Below, piece after piece: positions 1-9,354 of a DNA stretch of 64,000 nt. The stretch is from Tagaea sp. CACIAM 22H2 (GTDB lineage: Bacteria; Pseudomonadota; Alphaproteobacteria; CACIAM-22H2), in NCBI GenBank assembly GCA_014444615.1, contig PVXE01000017.1, forward strand, positions 1 through 64,000. The letters run 5' to 3'. The number at the start of each line of letters is the position of its first letter. Position 1 is the stretch's first letter. The translations under genes were made by a program, and so were the position numbers. The notes below the pieces were generated by a model. It worked only from the letters and a program-made list of their open reading frames with translations. It did not search any database and was not told the DNA's origin.

Positions 1-582
1 GCCCGAATGCGCGATCAGCTTGGCGCCTGCCATCCCGATCTTCGGCCACATCGCCGCCAACTCGGAAAGTCCACGCAATGGATTGGCGGCGTAAAGCGCC
101 ACCGGCGGCGGAACGGCGCGCGGCGCTTCGTGGCGATACGCGTCCTCCAAACCCAACGGGATCACCACGCGTTCACCGCCCGGCAGCCAAGCCGGCGCCA
201 AGCGGCGATGGGATTGGCTGACGAAAACCAGCGTGGGTTTGCGCCGCCACAAACGGCGCAGATAGCGGAACTTCTTCAGATAGCGCGCATCGTTATGCAG
301 CCAGAACGCGACGCGTTTGGCGCGGGGCACGCGATCCAACACGCGGTCGCCGCGATTGGCGATATAGAGATCTGCCGTATCGGGCAGCGGACCCGAGATC
401 GGCGCCCATTCGACTTCCGCAACGTTGCTTCGTTCGTTCGTATTGCTGAACGCCGCCACATCGTGGCCGCGCGCGGCCAGGCTCTCGGCAAGGCGCAAAA
501 ACGCCGTCTCGCCGCCGCCCAACGCGCCGGCACTGCGGCCGTCGAACGCGATCCCGTCGTCGGCCAGGACGATACGGGCCAC
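1..582 (-). CDS. Glycosyltransferase family 4 (partial, C-terminus outside window)
   Basis: The first 194 codons are present; the reading frame runs off the left edge. I chose the GTG at 582-580, four bases after the stop of the upstream glycosyltransferase gene, because the translation from it starts MARIVLADDGIAFDGRSAG and continues as a GT4-type N-terminal Rossmann domain (GGGETAFLRLAESLAARGHDV). The family transfers sugars from nucleotide-sugar donors, usually to LPS, capsule or other surface glycans at the cytoplasmic face. It is the last visible gene of a four-gene minus-strand glycosyltransferase operon. The acceptor cannot be told from the sequence. Confidence 0.8.
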   Translation of the reverse strand, partial: MARIVLADDGIAFDGRSAGALGGGETAFLRLAESLAARGHDVAAFSNTNERSNVAEVEWAPISGPLPDTADLYIANRGDRVLDRVPRAKRVAFWLHNDARYLKKFRYLRRLWRRKPTLVFVSQSHRRLAPAWLPGGERVVIPLGLEDAYRHEAPRAVPPPVALYAANPLRGLSELAAMWPKIGMAGAKLIAHSG

Positions 583-586
583 GTGC

Positions 587-1339
587 CTATTCCTTCTCGT
601 ACTTGGCTTTCAGATGCGACACGAGCGGATACAAACCCGCCAATGCGGCGATAACGAGGCCGTAACCGCCCTCGCGATAGCCCTTGCGCGCGACGTAGCA
701 TTTCCAAAACCGCGAGAAGAAGCGCCGCACATAGCGCGACGTCGGGTCCGGGTCGCCCTTGGCGCGCAGATCGGCCGCGCGCGCGGAGGTGTAGCGATCC
801 AAGCGGCGGATCGTCTCGGAGAGACTGCGATCGACGTGATGGATCAGGCGCGCCGTCAACGGCGCGCCCTCCGCGCCGTCAAATTTCAACGACGGATGAA
901 CGCGCTCGCGGCCCCAAATCTTGGTGCCTTTGCGGAACAGGCCGGGATAGGCGTTCTTGCCGAAGGACGCGCCCCAGCCGTAACGCACCAAGCGCTCGCC
1001 GATATAGTTGTCGACCGGGATCAGATGGCGCGATGCGGTTGAGTTCGTCACGGCCGCGCGGATCTCGGCGGCGAGTTCCGGCGGCACGATCTCGTCGGCA
1101 TCGACTTCCAAAATCCATGGGCCCGCGCACGCCGCGATCCCGGCATTGCGGCGGTCGCCTTCGACCTCCCAGCCGCCTTCGATGACGCGCGCGCCGAATT
1201 TCTCGGCCGCCGCGCGACTGGCGTCGGTCGTGCGGTCGAGCACCACGACGATCTCGTCGGCGAAGGCAACGGCCGCGAGGCACGCGGGCAAACGCGCTTC
1301 CTCGTTGCGGGCGACGATCAAGGCGGAAAGCTTGCTCAT
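587..1339 (-). CDS. Glycosyltransferase family 2 (LPS core type)
   Basis: A 250-residue protein. It opens with the GT2 GT-A pattern: SALIVARNEEARLPACL, then DEIVVVLDRTTDAS and the metal-binding VDADE near residue 100. The compact length and the C-terminal RYVRRFFSRFWKCY segment resemble the WaaE/KdtX-like GT2 proteins that glucosylate LPS core heptose, but the acceptor is inferred only. The ATG at 1339 overlaps the stop of the preceding GT9 gene (ATGA), so translational coupling is likely. The position between a heptosyltransferase-like GT9 and two GT4 proteins supports a role in LPS or another surface glycan. Confidence 0.85.
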   Translation of the reverse strand: MSKLSALIVARNEEARLPACLAAVAFADEIVVVLDRTTDASRAAAEKFGARVIEGGWEVEGDRRNAGIAACAGPWILEVDADEIVPPELAAEIRAAVTNSTASRHLIPVDNYIGERLVRYGWGASFGKNAYPGLFRKGTKIWGRERVHPSLKFDGAEGAPLTARLIHHVDRSLSETIRRLDRYTSARAADLRAKGDPDPTSRYVRRFFSRFWKCYVARKGYREGGYGLVIAALAGLYPLVSHLKAKYEKE

Positions 1340-2283
1340 GCCGCCCTCGCCTGCACGCGCGACAGAAGGTCGTTGGCCGCGCGCTCGGCCATTTCGACAC
1401 TCAGCGAATCCATCAAGCCGACGGCGCCTTTGGGCTGGAAATCGATCTTGGCGAATAGCTCGGCTTTGCTTTCGGGCGTGCGCACGAAAGCGGCATTCGG
1501 GCCCCAGGGGCGGAAATGCCGATCCTCCGACGGACCGAACAGGCCGAGTGTGGGCACGCCCGACGCAGCGGCGACATGCATCAGGCCCGAATCGTTGCCG
1601 ACATAAAGCGACGCGCGCGAAATCACCGCCGCGACCGTGCCGAGATCTTCCGTGCCGACGAGATCGAGCGCGTTGCCGCCCAACAAGGGGGCCGCCATTT
1701 CGCGTTCCCCCGGCCCGCCGACGATCGCGACGCGCGCACCGGCCAGCGCGGCCCCTTGCGCGATCAAGCGCAACGCGAGTTCGCGAAACCGCGTCGCGGC
1801 CCATGCCTTGCCCGGCCAATTCGCCGTGGCACCCAGCACGAGCCATTTGCCCCCGCCCATCAATGCTTCGGCGCGCGCGAGCGATTTGGGCGAATGCCAC
1901 AGACGCGGGCTTGGCGTCAGCGAGAGCTTCAACACGCGCGCGGCATCCTCGACGCGATGCAGCGCGTCGTTGCGCCCCGCCAGGATCGCGCGTTTCTTGG
2001 CGAGCAAGAACCATGTGAGGCCCGAGCCGCGCATATCGATCGCGATATCCCAAAGCTGCGGCAGGCATTTGGCCCACAGCGAAAACCAATGGCCTTTGAC
2101 CGGCGCTTTGATCATCGGGATCGTCGCTTCGCGGCCGGGTACGGCGTCGAACAATGGGGCGGCATGCGGCCCGCACGCGATCGTCACCCGCAAACCGGGA
2201 TTGGCGTCGATCAAATGCGCCAGAACGCCCGAGGTTAAAACCGCGTCGCCGATCCGGTTGGAGGTGACGAACAGCGCCTTCAC
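1336..2283 (-). CDS. Glycosyltransferase family 9 (heptosyltransferase-like)
   Basis: A 315-residue GT-B protein starting at GTG 2283, which overlaps the upstream stop as GTGA. The N-terminus MKALFVTSNRIGDAVLTSGV is the GT9 signature (RIGD), and the C-terminal half carries YVGNDSGLMHVAAASGVPT and LGLFGPS, the nucleotide-sugar-binding region typical of ADP-heptose:LPS heptosyltransferases (WaaC/WaaF/RfaQ family). The enzyme would act at the inner face of the cytoplasmic membrane on a lipid-A-core acceptor. Whether the donor is ADP-heptose or another sugar is not resolved here. Confidence 0.88.
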   Translation of the reverse strand: MKALFVTSNRIGDAVLTSGVLAHLIDANPGLRVTIACGPHAAPLFDAVPGREATIPMIKAPVKGHWFSLWAKCLPQLWDIAIDMRGSGLTWFLLAKKRAILAGRNDALHRVEDAARVLKLSLTPSPRLWHSPKSLARAEALMGGGKWLVLGATANWPGKAWAATRFRELALRLIAQGAALAGARVAIVGGPGEREMAAPLLGGNALDLVGTEDLGTVAAVISRASLYVGNDSGLMHVAAASGVPTLGLFGPSEDRHFRPWGPNAAFVRTPESKAELFAKIDFQPKGAVGLMDSLSVEMAERAANDLLSRVQARAA

Positions 2284-3317
2284 GCGAACAGCTCTTCCCA
2301 TTCCGCGGCGGCGATCGCCCAGGTTCGGCCGCGCCGCAGCGTCTTGCAATTGCCGGCGTAGCGCGCATGCGTGTCGGCCGAGGTGAGCAATTCGACCGCC
2401 GCCCCGACGAACGCGTCGTCGGACGCCGCGAGCTTGCCGGTCACGCCATCGGCCACGCGTTCGAACGCCACGGCGCTTTGCATGAAGCCGATCACCGGCA
2501 GACACGCCGCTTGCGCTTCCATCAGCACGATCGCGGCGGGTTCTTCCGCCAGCGAGGGATGCAGCAATCCGCGCGCTTGCCGATAGGCGTCGGCCATTTG
2601 CGGATCGGGCTGCGGCGGATGCACGGTGATGCCGGCACTGGCCCAAGCCTGGCAAAGCTCGTGAACCGGCCGCACGGACGCGGGTACGTCGCCGCCCCAG
2701 CGGCCGCGATCGAGCAGTGCGGAATAGACACGCAGTTCCGCGTTGGGCACGGCCGGGCGAATACGCTCGGCGAACAAACGCACGAGGCGTTCGAGCCCGC
2801 CCAGCGGATGGCAGACGGTCAACAGTCGCGGCGGCTCGGCCGGATGGACCGGAAAATCGTCGAGGAAGGCATGGCCGGGTGCGGGTTCCACCACATGCGT
2901 CGTCAAACCGTTGGCGTTCAGCCAGCGGTCGCGTTGCGGCTTGGTGTGGAACACCACGTCCGGGCGCCACGCGCCGAAAGACGACACGGCGGCGGGCACG
3001 TCGAGCGATGCGGCCGTCCCTTGCGCCCAGACGAAGCGCTTTTCCGCATGCGGCACGTGTGCAAGCAACGCGGGATCGTCGACCGCGATGGCGATCTCGG
3101 GATTGGCTTTGGGTTCTTGCGTCCAGCCGAGCCAATCCACGCCGTCGCACAACGCCGGAAAATCGGCCTTGTTGATGACGCTGACTTCGTGCCCGCGCTG
3201 GGCGAGTGCCGCCGCCAGATAAGCGAGCGCGCGGGGGCCGGTATCCAGCGGCCGGCTGGTGGGGCCGAAACCGTCGAACGGCACCGACGATTCGACGAAA
3301 CAAATCCTTTTTCCCAT
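2280..3317 (-). CDS. Glycosyltransferase family 4
   Basis: A 345-residue GT-B protein and the first gene of the minus-strand glycosyltransferase operon. It begins MGKRICFVESSVPFDGFGPTS with a glycine-rich N-terminal loop. Its C-terminal domain holds the acidic EPAAIVLMEAQAACLPVIGF segment, equivalent to the E-x7-E nucleotide-sugar motif of GT4 enzymes. It overlaps the GT9 gene by four bases. A 62-nt gap separates its start from the divergent ygfZ gene and must hold both promoters. Donor and acceptor are unknown. Confidence 0.82.
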   Translation of the reverse strand: MGKRICFVESSVPFDGFGPTSRPLDTGPRALAYLAAALAQRGHEVSVINKADFPALCDGVDWLGWTQEPKANPEIAIAVDDPALLAHVPHAEKRFVWAQGTAASLDVPAAVSSFGAWRPDVVFHTKPQRDRWLNANGLTTHVVEPAPGHAFLDDFPVHPAEPPRLLTVCHPLGGLERLVRLFAERIRPAVPNAELRVYSALLDRGRWGGDVPASVRPVHELCQAWASAGITVHPPQPDPQMADAYRQARGLLHPSLAEEPAAIVLMEAQAACLPVIGFMQSAVAFERVADGVTGKLAASDDAFVGAAVELLTSADTHARYAGNCKTLRRGRTWAIAAAEWEELFA

Positions 3318-3379
3318 AGGGACTTATAGGCCGCACCCTGGGGCTTGCCAAGGCCGGGCGGGCCCCCTATCTCCAGCCT

Positions 3380-4276
3380 ATGACCGCCGCCGTTTTCGCC
3401 GCCCTGCCGTCCCGCGCCGTTCTCGCCGTTGCGGGCGAGGACCGCAAAACCTTCTTGCAAGGCCTGATTTCGGCCGACGTGCTGAAGCTTTCGCCGGTGC
3501 GCGCGGGTTATGGCGGGTTCCTGACCGCGCAAGGCCGCTTCCTGCACGAATTCGCGCTTGTCGCGGCAGGCGATACGATCCTGCTGGATGTCGAAGCGGC
3601 ACGGATCGACGATCTCGCCAAACGGCTGAAGCTTTACAAGCTGCGCGCGAAAGTGACGGTTCAGCCGCGCCCCGATCTGGAAGTTTCGATCGCTTGGGGC
3701 GACGGAGTCGCCGCCAGATTCGGTCTCGACGCCGCCCCCGGCACGTCGCGGGAAGAAGGCGGCGGCGCGATCTTCGTCGATCCGCGCTTGGCCGAATTGG
3801 GCCTGCGCGCGATCCTGCCGTCCGGCCGCTTCGCCGAAATCGCGTCGGCCGCCGGACTGGCGCATGGCGATCCCGCGGCTTACGACGCGCTGCGCGTGAA
3901 ACTGGGCGTGCCGGACGGCAGCCGCGATCTGCAAGTCGAAGACGCGCTGCTGCTGGAGAACGGTTTCGACGAACTGTCCGGCGTCGACTGGAAAAAGGGC
4001 TGCTATATCGGCCAGGAACTGACCGCGCGCATGAAGTATCGCGGGCTGGTCAAAAAGCGCCTCGTGCCCGTCGCGATCGACGGGCCGGTCCCCGCCGCCG
4101 GCACGATCGTCAAACTCGGCGAGGCGGAAGCGGGCGAGATGCGCTCCGCCGCCGGAAATATGGGCTTGGCGCTGCTGCGCTTGGAAGCGATGGAAAAGGC
4201 GAAGGCGGAAGGCATTCCGCTCCAGGCGGGCGATGCGACGCTGACGCCGCACAAGCCCGCCTGGGCGAATTTCTAG
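3380..4276 (+). CDS. ygfZ: YgfZ/GcvT-family folate-binding Fe-S assembly protein
   Basis: A 298-residue protein related to GcvT. The diagnostic YgfZ motif (K-G-C-Y-x-G-Q-E) is seen as KKGCYIGQELTARMKYRG at roughly residues 204-221; its cysteine is the conserved functional one. The family binds tetrahydrofolate and supports maturation of a subset of Fe-S enzymes such as MiaB in the cytoplasm. It is a single gene, divergent from the glycosyltransferase operon, and it ends three bases before the convergent ppdK stop. An early segment TFLQGLISADVLKL matches the usual family N-terminus, supporting this start. Confidence 0.93.
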   Translation: MTAAVFAALPSRAVLAVAGEDRKTFLQGLISADVLKLSPVRAGYGGFLTAQGRFLHEFALVAAGDTILLDVEAARIDDLAKRLKLYKLRAKVTVQPRPDLEVSIAWGDGVAARFGLDAAPGTSREEGGGAIFVDPRLAELGLRAILPSGRFAEIASAAGLAHGDPAAYDALRVKLGVPDGSRDLQVEDALLLENGFDELSGVDWKKGCYIGQELTARMKYRGLVKKRLVPVAIDGPVPAAGTIVKLGEAEAGEMRSAAGNMGLALLRLEAMEKAKAEGIPLQAGDATLTPHKPAWANF

Positions 4277-4279
4277 GCC

Positions 4280-4474
4280 TTAGCGCTTCTTCGACTTCTT
4301 CGCCGTTTTCTTAACCGGCGCCTTTTTCTTCGGCGCGGGCTTCTTCGCGATTTTCTTCGCCGGCGCCTTCTTGATCGGCGCGGCTTTCTTCTTCGCGGGT
4401 GCCGCCTTCTTAACCGGCGCCTTTTTCACGACGGGCTTTTTCGAAGCAGGCTGGGGCGCCGGCTTCTTCTTGCC
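4280..4474 (-). repeat. Lysine-rich low-complexity repeats encoding the PPDK tail
   Basis: This part of ppdK is made of imperfect short repeats encoding KKAP/KKA units. Two identical 21-bp copies sit at 4308-4328 and 4407-4427, 99 bp apart (33 codons), each encoding KKAPVKK on the minus strand. The spacing preserves the frame, so copy-number change by recombination or slippage would lengthen or shorten the tail without breaking the gene. Confidence 0.75.
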
Positions 4475-7273
4475 GGGGCGCGCCGTCGGGGCGGCGAAAT
4501 TGCGCCCGGCCGAAACGCGCGAACCGGCGGCGCGACGGCCGGCCGAGATCAGCACGCGGTTATGGCGTTCGGTGCTGGGCTTGGCGGTCGGCTTCGCGGC
4601 GGCCTTGGCGGGCTCCGCCTGCAACGCGGCTTGCGCCGCGGCCAGACGCGCGATCGGCACGCGATAGGGCGAGCACGAAACGTAATCGAGGCCCGTGCGC
4701 TCGCAGAAATGGATCGACGCCGGATCGCCGCCGTGTTCGCCGCAAATACCGACCTTCAAATTCTTGCGCGTGGCGCGGCCGCGCGACGTGCCGATGGCGA
4801 CGAGTTCGCCCACGCCGTCGATATCCATCGACACGAACGGATCGCGCGTCATCACCTTCTGCGTTTCGTAGGCGCCGAGGAATGCGGCCGAATCGTCGCG
4901 CGACAGACCGAAGGTCGTCTGCGTGAGGTCGTTGGTGCCGAAGGAGAAGAACTCGGCCGTCTCCGCGATTTCGCCCGCGCGCAACGCCGCGCGCGGCAAC
5001 TCGATCATCGTGCCGAGCATGTAGGAAATCTCGGCCCCCGTGGCCGCGCGCACTTCGTCGGCGACCTTGGCGATGTGATCGCGCATCAGGTCGAGCTCGC
5101 GCTTCATCGCCACCAGCGGGATCATGATCTCGGGCTCGACCTTGCGGCCGGTTTCCTTGCCCACGATCGCGCAGGCTTCGAAAATCGCGCGCGCCTGCAT
5201 CTGGTAGATTTCGGGATAGGTGACCGCGAGACGGCAACCGCGATGGCCCAGCATCGGGTTCATTTCGGTCAGCTTCTCGGCGCGCGCCTTCAATTCCGCC
5301 AGGCTCTTGCCCGTCGCCTTGGACAACTCGGCGAAATCCGCATCCGAATGCGGCAGGAATTCGTGCAAGGGCGGATCGAGCAGACGGATCGTCACCGGCA
5401 GCCCGTCCATGATGCGGAACAATTCGGCGAAATCGTCGCGCTGGAAGGGCTGGATCTTCGCCAGCGCCTTGGCGCGCTGCGAAGCGTCGTCCGCCACGAT
5501 CATCTCGCGCACCGCCGTGATGCGCGAGGGATCGAAGAACATATGTTCGGTGCGGCACAGGCCGATGCCCTCCGCCCCGAAGCGGCGCGCGGTGCGCGCG
5601 TCGAGCGGCGTTTCAGCGTTGGTGCGCACCTTCATGCGGCGGAAGGAATCCGCCCATTCCATGATCGTCGCGAAATGGCCGGAGAGTTCGGGCTGCACGG
5701 TCGGCACTTCGCCCTTGAACACGTCGCCAGTACCGCCGTCGATCGTGATCGCCTCGCCCGCCTTGATGACCGTGCCGCGCACGCTCATCGTCTTGGCGGC
5801 GTAGTCGACGCGGATTTCGCCCGCACCGGCGACGCAAGCCCGGCCCATGCCGCGCGCCACGACCGCCGCGTGGCTGGTCATGCCGCCGCGCGTGGTGAGG
5901 ATGCCGCGTGCGGCGTGCATGCCGTGAATATCCTCGGGGCTCGTCTCGACGCGCACCAGGATCACAGCCTTGCCTTCGCCCGCCAGCGTTTCGGCTTCGT
6001 CGGCCGAGAAGGTGACGATGCCCGACGCCGCACCCGGCGACGCCGGCAGGCCGCGTGTCAATTGCGACTTCGCGGCTTTCGGGTCCAGCGTGGGATGCAG
6101 CAATTGATCGAGCGACGAAGGATCGATGCGGCCCACCGCCGTCTTGCGGTCGATCAGGCCTTCCTCGGCGAGCTCCACGGCGATACGCAATGCGGCGGCG
6201 GCGGTGCGCTTGCCGTTGCGCGTTTGCAGCATGTAGAGCTTGCCCTTCTCGACCGTGAATTCGATGTCCTGAATGTCGCGGTAATGGCGCTCCAGCTTCA
6301 CGCGGATATCGCAAAGCTGCGCGAAGGTCTCGGGCATCGCCTCTTCCATCGAGGGCAGCTTCGACTTCTGACGATCCTTGCCCAGGATCGTGAGCTGCTG
6401 CGGCGTGCGGATGCCGGCGACGACGTCCTCGCCCTGCGCGTTGATCAGGAATTCGCCGTAGAACTCGTTCTCGCCGGTCGACGGGTCGCGCGTGAAGGCC
6501 ACACCCGTGGCGCAATCCGGCCCCATATTGCCGAACACCATCGCCTGGACGTTGACGGCCGTGCCCCATTCCTCGGGGATCTGGTGGAGCTTGCGATAAG
6601 TGATCGCGCGCTGGTTCATCCAGCTGGCGAACACCGCACCCACCGCACCCCACAACTGTTCCTGCGGGTCCTGCGGGAAGGGCTTGCCCAATTGCTTTTG
6701 GACCATCGCCTTATAGGCGGCGACCAGCGCCTTCCAATCCTCGGCGGTCATATCCGTGTCGAGCGACACGCCGCGATCGGATTTCGCCTGCTCGAGCAGT
6801 TCCTCGAAATGGTGGTGATCCACTTCGAGCACGACGTCGCCGTACATCTGAATGAAGCGGCGATAGGAATCGTAGGCGAAGCGCGGATCGCCGCTTTCGG
6901 CGGCGAGGCCTTCGACCGTGCGGTCGTTGAGGCCGAGATTGAGAACCGTGTCCATCATGCCCGGCATCGAGGCGCGCGCACCCGAGCGCACCGACACGAG
7001 CAGCGGCTTCGCGGGATCGCCGAATTTGCGGCCGGTGATCTTTTCGATCTGGCCCAGCGCCGCCGCGACCTGGGCGCGCAGATCGGCGGGGTATTCGCGC
7101 TTGTTGGCGTAGTAGTGGGTGCAGACTTCGGTCGTGACGGTGAAGCCGGGGGGAACGGGCAAACCGAGATTGCTCATCTCGGCGAGATTGGCGCCCTTCC
7201 CGCCCAGGAGATTGCGCATCTCCGACTTGCCTTCCGCCTTGCCGTTCCCGAACGAGTAAACCCACTTGGCCAT
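4280..7273 (-). CDS. ppdK: Pyruvate, phosphate dikinase with Lys/Pro/Ala-rich C-terminal extension
   Basis: PPDK interconverts pyruvate + ATP + Pi and PEP + AMP + PPi. Of the 997 residues, the first about 884 are a normal PPDK: an N-terminal ATP-grasp domain starting MAKWVYSFGNGKAEGKSEMR, the swivelling phosphohistidine domain with GGMTSH (His468), and a C-terminal PEP/pyruvate TIM barrel with GICGEHGGDP carrying the catalytic Cys. It ends at the usual family terminus (PYRVPIARLAAAQAAL). About 113 further residues follow; the last roughly 64 are almost only Lys, Pro, Ala and Val, like histone H1 or AlgP tails. The frame is continuous, so this is an in-frame extension. It lies just downstream of glyQ-glyS on the same strand. 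Confidence 0.96.
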   Translation of the reverse strand: MAKWVYSFGNGKAEGKSEMRNLLGGKGANLAEMSNLGLPVPPGFTVTTEVCTHYYANKREYPADLRAQVAAALGQIEKITGRKFGDPAKPLLVSVRSGARASMPGMMDTVLNLGLNDRTVEGLAAESGDPRFAYDSYRRFIQMYGDVVLEVDHHHFEELLEQAKSDRGVSLDTDMTAEDWKALVAAYKAMVQKQLGKPFPQDPQEQLWGAVGAVFASWMNQRAITYRKLHQIPEEWGTAVNVQAMVFGNMGPDCATGVAFTRDPSTGENEFYGEFLINAQGEDVVAGIRTPQQLTILGKDRQKSKLPSMEEAMPETFAQLCDIRVKLERHYRDIQDIEFTVEKGKLYMLQTRNGKRTAAAALRIAVELAEEGLIDRKTAVGRIDPSSLDQLLHPTLDPKAAKSQLTRGLPASPGAASGIVTFSADEAETLAGEGKAVILVRVETSPEDIHGMHAARGILTTRGGMTSHAAVVARGMGRACVAGAGEIRVDYAAKTMSVRGTVIKAGEAITIDGGTGDVFKGEVPTVQPELSGHFATIMEWADSFRRMKVRTNAETPLDARTARRFGAEGIGLCRTEHMFFDPSRITAVREMIVADDASQRAKALAKIQPFQRDDFAELFRIMDGLPVTIRLLDPPLHEFLPHSDADFAELSKATGKSLAELKARAEKLTEMNPMLGHRGCRLAVTYPEIYQMQARAIFEACAIVGKETGRKVEPEIMIPLVAMKRELDLMRDHIAKVADEVRAATGAEISYMLGTMIELPRAALRAGEIAETAEFFSFGTNDLTQTTFGLSRDDSAAFLGAYETQKVMTRDPFVSMDIDGVGELVAIGTSRGRATRKNLKVGICGEHGGDPASIHFCERTGLDYVSCSPYRVPIARLAAAQAALQAEPAKAAAKPTAKPSTERHNRVLISAGRRAAGSRVSAGRNFAAPTARPGKKKPAPQPASKKPVVKKAPVKKAAPAKKKAAPIKKAPAKKIAKKPAPKKKAPVKKTAKKSKKR

Positions 7274-7285
7274 GGCGCGATCCCT

Positions 7286-7801
7286 TTAGCCTTCGATCTT
7301 GGAGAAATCGGCGACGCGCGCAGGCGCAGCACCGATCGCGGAAAGAAGCTTGAGCCGATTGGCGCGCAAGCGCGGGTCGTCGGCGTTGACGGTGACCTTG
7401 TCGAAGAACGCGTCGACCGGCCCGCGCAGCGTGGCGAGGGCCGCCATCGCGGCGGCGAAATCCTCGGCTTTCAACGCCGTGTCGAGCTTCGTACCCATCT
7501 CGCCCAAACGGGCGAACAACGCGTTTTCTTCCGCAAGTGCAAACAAGGCGGGATCGGCCGCACCGGTTTGTGCGGCGCCATCCTTCTTCGTCTCGATCGC
7601 GACGATGTTCGCGGCCCGGCGATAGCCGATCAGCAGATTGGCACCGTCCTGGCCCTTCAAGAACGCATCGAGCGCATCCACGCGCGCCAACAGGCGCACC
7701 AGATCGTCCTCGCCGCCCAGCGCGAACACCGCGTCGATGAGGTCGTGACGCACGCCCTTTTCCTTCAGCACGACCTTCAAACGGTCGGCGAAGAAATGCA
7801 T
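7286..7801 (-). CDS. glyS: Glycyl-tRNA synthetase beta subunit, C-terminal part (separate frame)
   Basis: This frame reads [20 protein letters not shown] from an ATG at 7801-7799 and continues for 171 residues ([19 protein letters not shown] and on). It is the C-terminal helical/anticodon-binding region of bacterial GlyS, which should be joined to the gene ending at 7801. The ATG shares its A with the upstream TAA (TAATG), so reinitiation could make a separate fragment. The same frame stays open upstream to about 8041, so the original frameshift lies somewhere in 7801-8041, most likely just before [14 protein letters not shown]. Confidence 0.8.
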   Translation of the reverse strand: MHFFADRLKVVLKEKGVRHDLIDAVFALGGEDDLVRLLARVDALDAFLKGQDGANLLIGYRRAANIVAIETKKDGAAQTGAADPALFALAEENALFARLGEMGTKLDTALKAEDFAAAMAALATLRGPVDAFFDKVTVNADDPRLRANRLKLLSAIGAAPARVADFSKIEG

Positions 7802-9354
7802 TAGATCGGCGCCGAGTTCGGCTTGGCCGCGCCGTAAGCGGCGAAGGCCGCATCGAACACGGCGCGCAAGCCCAAGCGCAGTTTGTTCTCGACGATCAAG
7901 CGGATCACGCCCAGCGCCGAACGGCGAAGCGCAAATGGATCCTTCGAGCCGGTCGGCTTTTCGTCGATCGACCAGAAGCCGGCGAGCGTGTCGAGCTTCT
8001 CGGCCAACGCGACCGCGACGGACACGGGTGCCGACGGGCACGCGTCGGACGGCCCCAGCGGCTGATAGTGCGCGCGGATCGCGTCGGCGATCTCGGCCGT
8101 CTCGCCGTCATGGCGCGCGTAGTAGCGGCCCATGATGCCTTGCAGCTCGGGGAATTCGCCGACCATACCGGACGACAAATCCGCCTTGGCGAGTTTCGCC
8201 GCGCGCGACGCGGCGGCGGCATCGGCACCCAGCTTCGTCGCGATGAACGCCGACAGCTTCTCCAAGCGTTCGACCTTTTGCGCCATCGTGCCGAGCTTGG
8301 CGTGGAACACGCGCTGGGCGAGTGCGGGCAAACGGTCGGCAAGCTTGGTCTTGCGATCCAAATCCCAGAAGAATTTGGCGTCGGACAGACGCGCGCGCAG
8401 CACGCGCTCGTTACCCGCGACGATCGTGGCACCTGCGTCGGTCGTTTCCATATTCGCGACCAGCGCGAATTGGCGGGCGAGCGAACCGTCGGCGTTGAGC
8501 AACGCGAAATACTTCTGGTGTGCGCGCATCGACGTGATCAACGCTTCCTGCGGCACGTCCATGAATTTCGCGTCGATGGCGCCGGTCAGCACGACCGGCC
8601 ATTCGACCAGCCCCGTGACTTCGTCAAGCAACCCCGGATCGTCGCGCAACGTAAGGCCCAACGCCTTCGCCTTGGCTTGGAGATCGGCGAGGATTTTGGC
8701 GCGGCGTTGCGCGGGATCGAGCATCACCTTCGCCGCCAGCAGCTTCGCTTGATAGTCCGCGAAGTTCGTCACCGCGAAGCGCGCGAGCGCCAAGAAGCGA
8801 TGGCCTTGCGTCGTGTCGCCGAAGGCGAGCGTCGAACCGCCGAGATCGATGCCGCCCGCCAGAATCTTGCCGTCGAGCAACGCCAACACACTTTGCAGCG
8901 GGCGCACCCAGGCGAAGCGATTGGCGCCCCAGCGCATCGATTTGGGCCAGCCGAACGCCTTGACCGTGTCGGCGATCAAACCGGGCAGAAGATCGGCGGT
9001 CGCTTGGCCCTTCTTCTCGACGATCGCGAACCAGAATTCGGCCTTGCCGACCATCCGCTTTTCGCAACCGTCGAGCGAGGCGAGGCCAGCACCCTTCAAG
9101 AAGCCTTGAATGGCCTGGTCGGGCGAACCGACGCGCGGGCCTTTCTTTTCTTCCTTCAAATCGGGCGTGCGCGCGGGCAGGCCGTCGACGACCAGCGCCA
9201 AGCGGCGCGGCGTGACGAACACATCGGCGCGCGTGAAGGTCAGGCCCGCCGCTGTCAAACGCTCGCTCGCGAGGCGCTTCAAATCCTCGGCGGCGCGCGC
9301 CTGCATGCGCGCGGGGATTTCTTCGGAAAAGAGTTCGAGGAGCAGCTCAGACAT
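7801..9354 (-). CDS. glyS: Glycyl-tRNA synthetase beta subunit, N-terminal 517 residues (frameshifted)
   Basis: GlyS is the beta subunit of the alpha2beta2 glycyl-tRNA synthetase and provides tRNA recognition. The protein begins [18 protein letters not shown], the classic GlyS start, and runs normally through [16 protein letters not shown] and [20 protein letters not shown]. It then ends abruptly at KPNSAPI, well short of the family length of about 690 residues. The missing C-terminus follows at once in another frame. The whole span 7286-9354 is 2069 nt; one added base would give exactly 690 codons, so a one-base deletion or sequencing error is the simplest explanation. The start overlaps the end of glyQ by 8 nt. 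Confidence 0.88.
   Translation of the reverse strand: MSELLLELFSEEIPARMQARAAEDLKRLASERLTAAGLTFTRADVFVTPRRLALVVDGLPARTPDLKEEKKGPRVGSPDQAIQGFLKGAGLASLDGCEKRMVGKAEFWFAIVEKKGQATADLLPGLIADTVKAFGWPKSMRWGANRFAWVRPLQSVLALLDGKILAGGIDLGGSTLAFGDTTQGHRFLALARFAVTNFADYQAKLLAAKVMLDPAQRRAKILADLQAKAKALGLTLRDDPGLLDEVTGLVEWPVVLTGAIDAKFMDVPQEALITSMRAHQKYFALLNADGSLARQFALVANMETTDAGATIVAGNERVLRARLSDAKFFWDLDRKTKLADRLPALAQRVFHAKLGTMAQKVERLEKLSAFIATKLGADAAAASRAAKLAKADLSSGMVGEFPELQGIMGRYYARHDGETAEIADAIRAHYQPLGPSDACPSAPVSVAVALAEKLDTLAGFWSIDEKPTGSKDPFALRRSALGVIRLIVENKLRLGLRAVFDAAFAAYGAAKPNSAPI

Noticed and set aside
4562..7804. A 1080-codon open frame on the plus strand opposite ppdK
   Set aside because: It is antisense to a well-conserved PPDK and its translation is Arg/His/Ala-rich with no domain; a typical GC-rich mirror frame.
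7801..8041. Upstream extension of the C-terminal glyS frame to a start near 8041
   Set aside because: That part translates to Arg-rich text unlike GlyS, while the other frame encodes the expected GlyS residues, so it is an out-of-frame reading.
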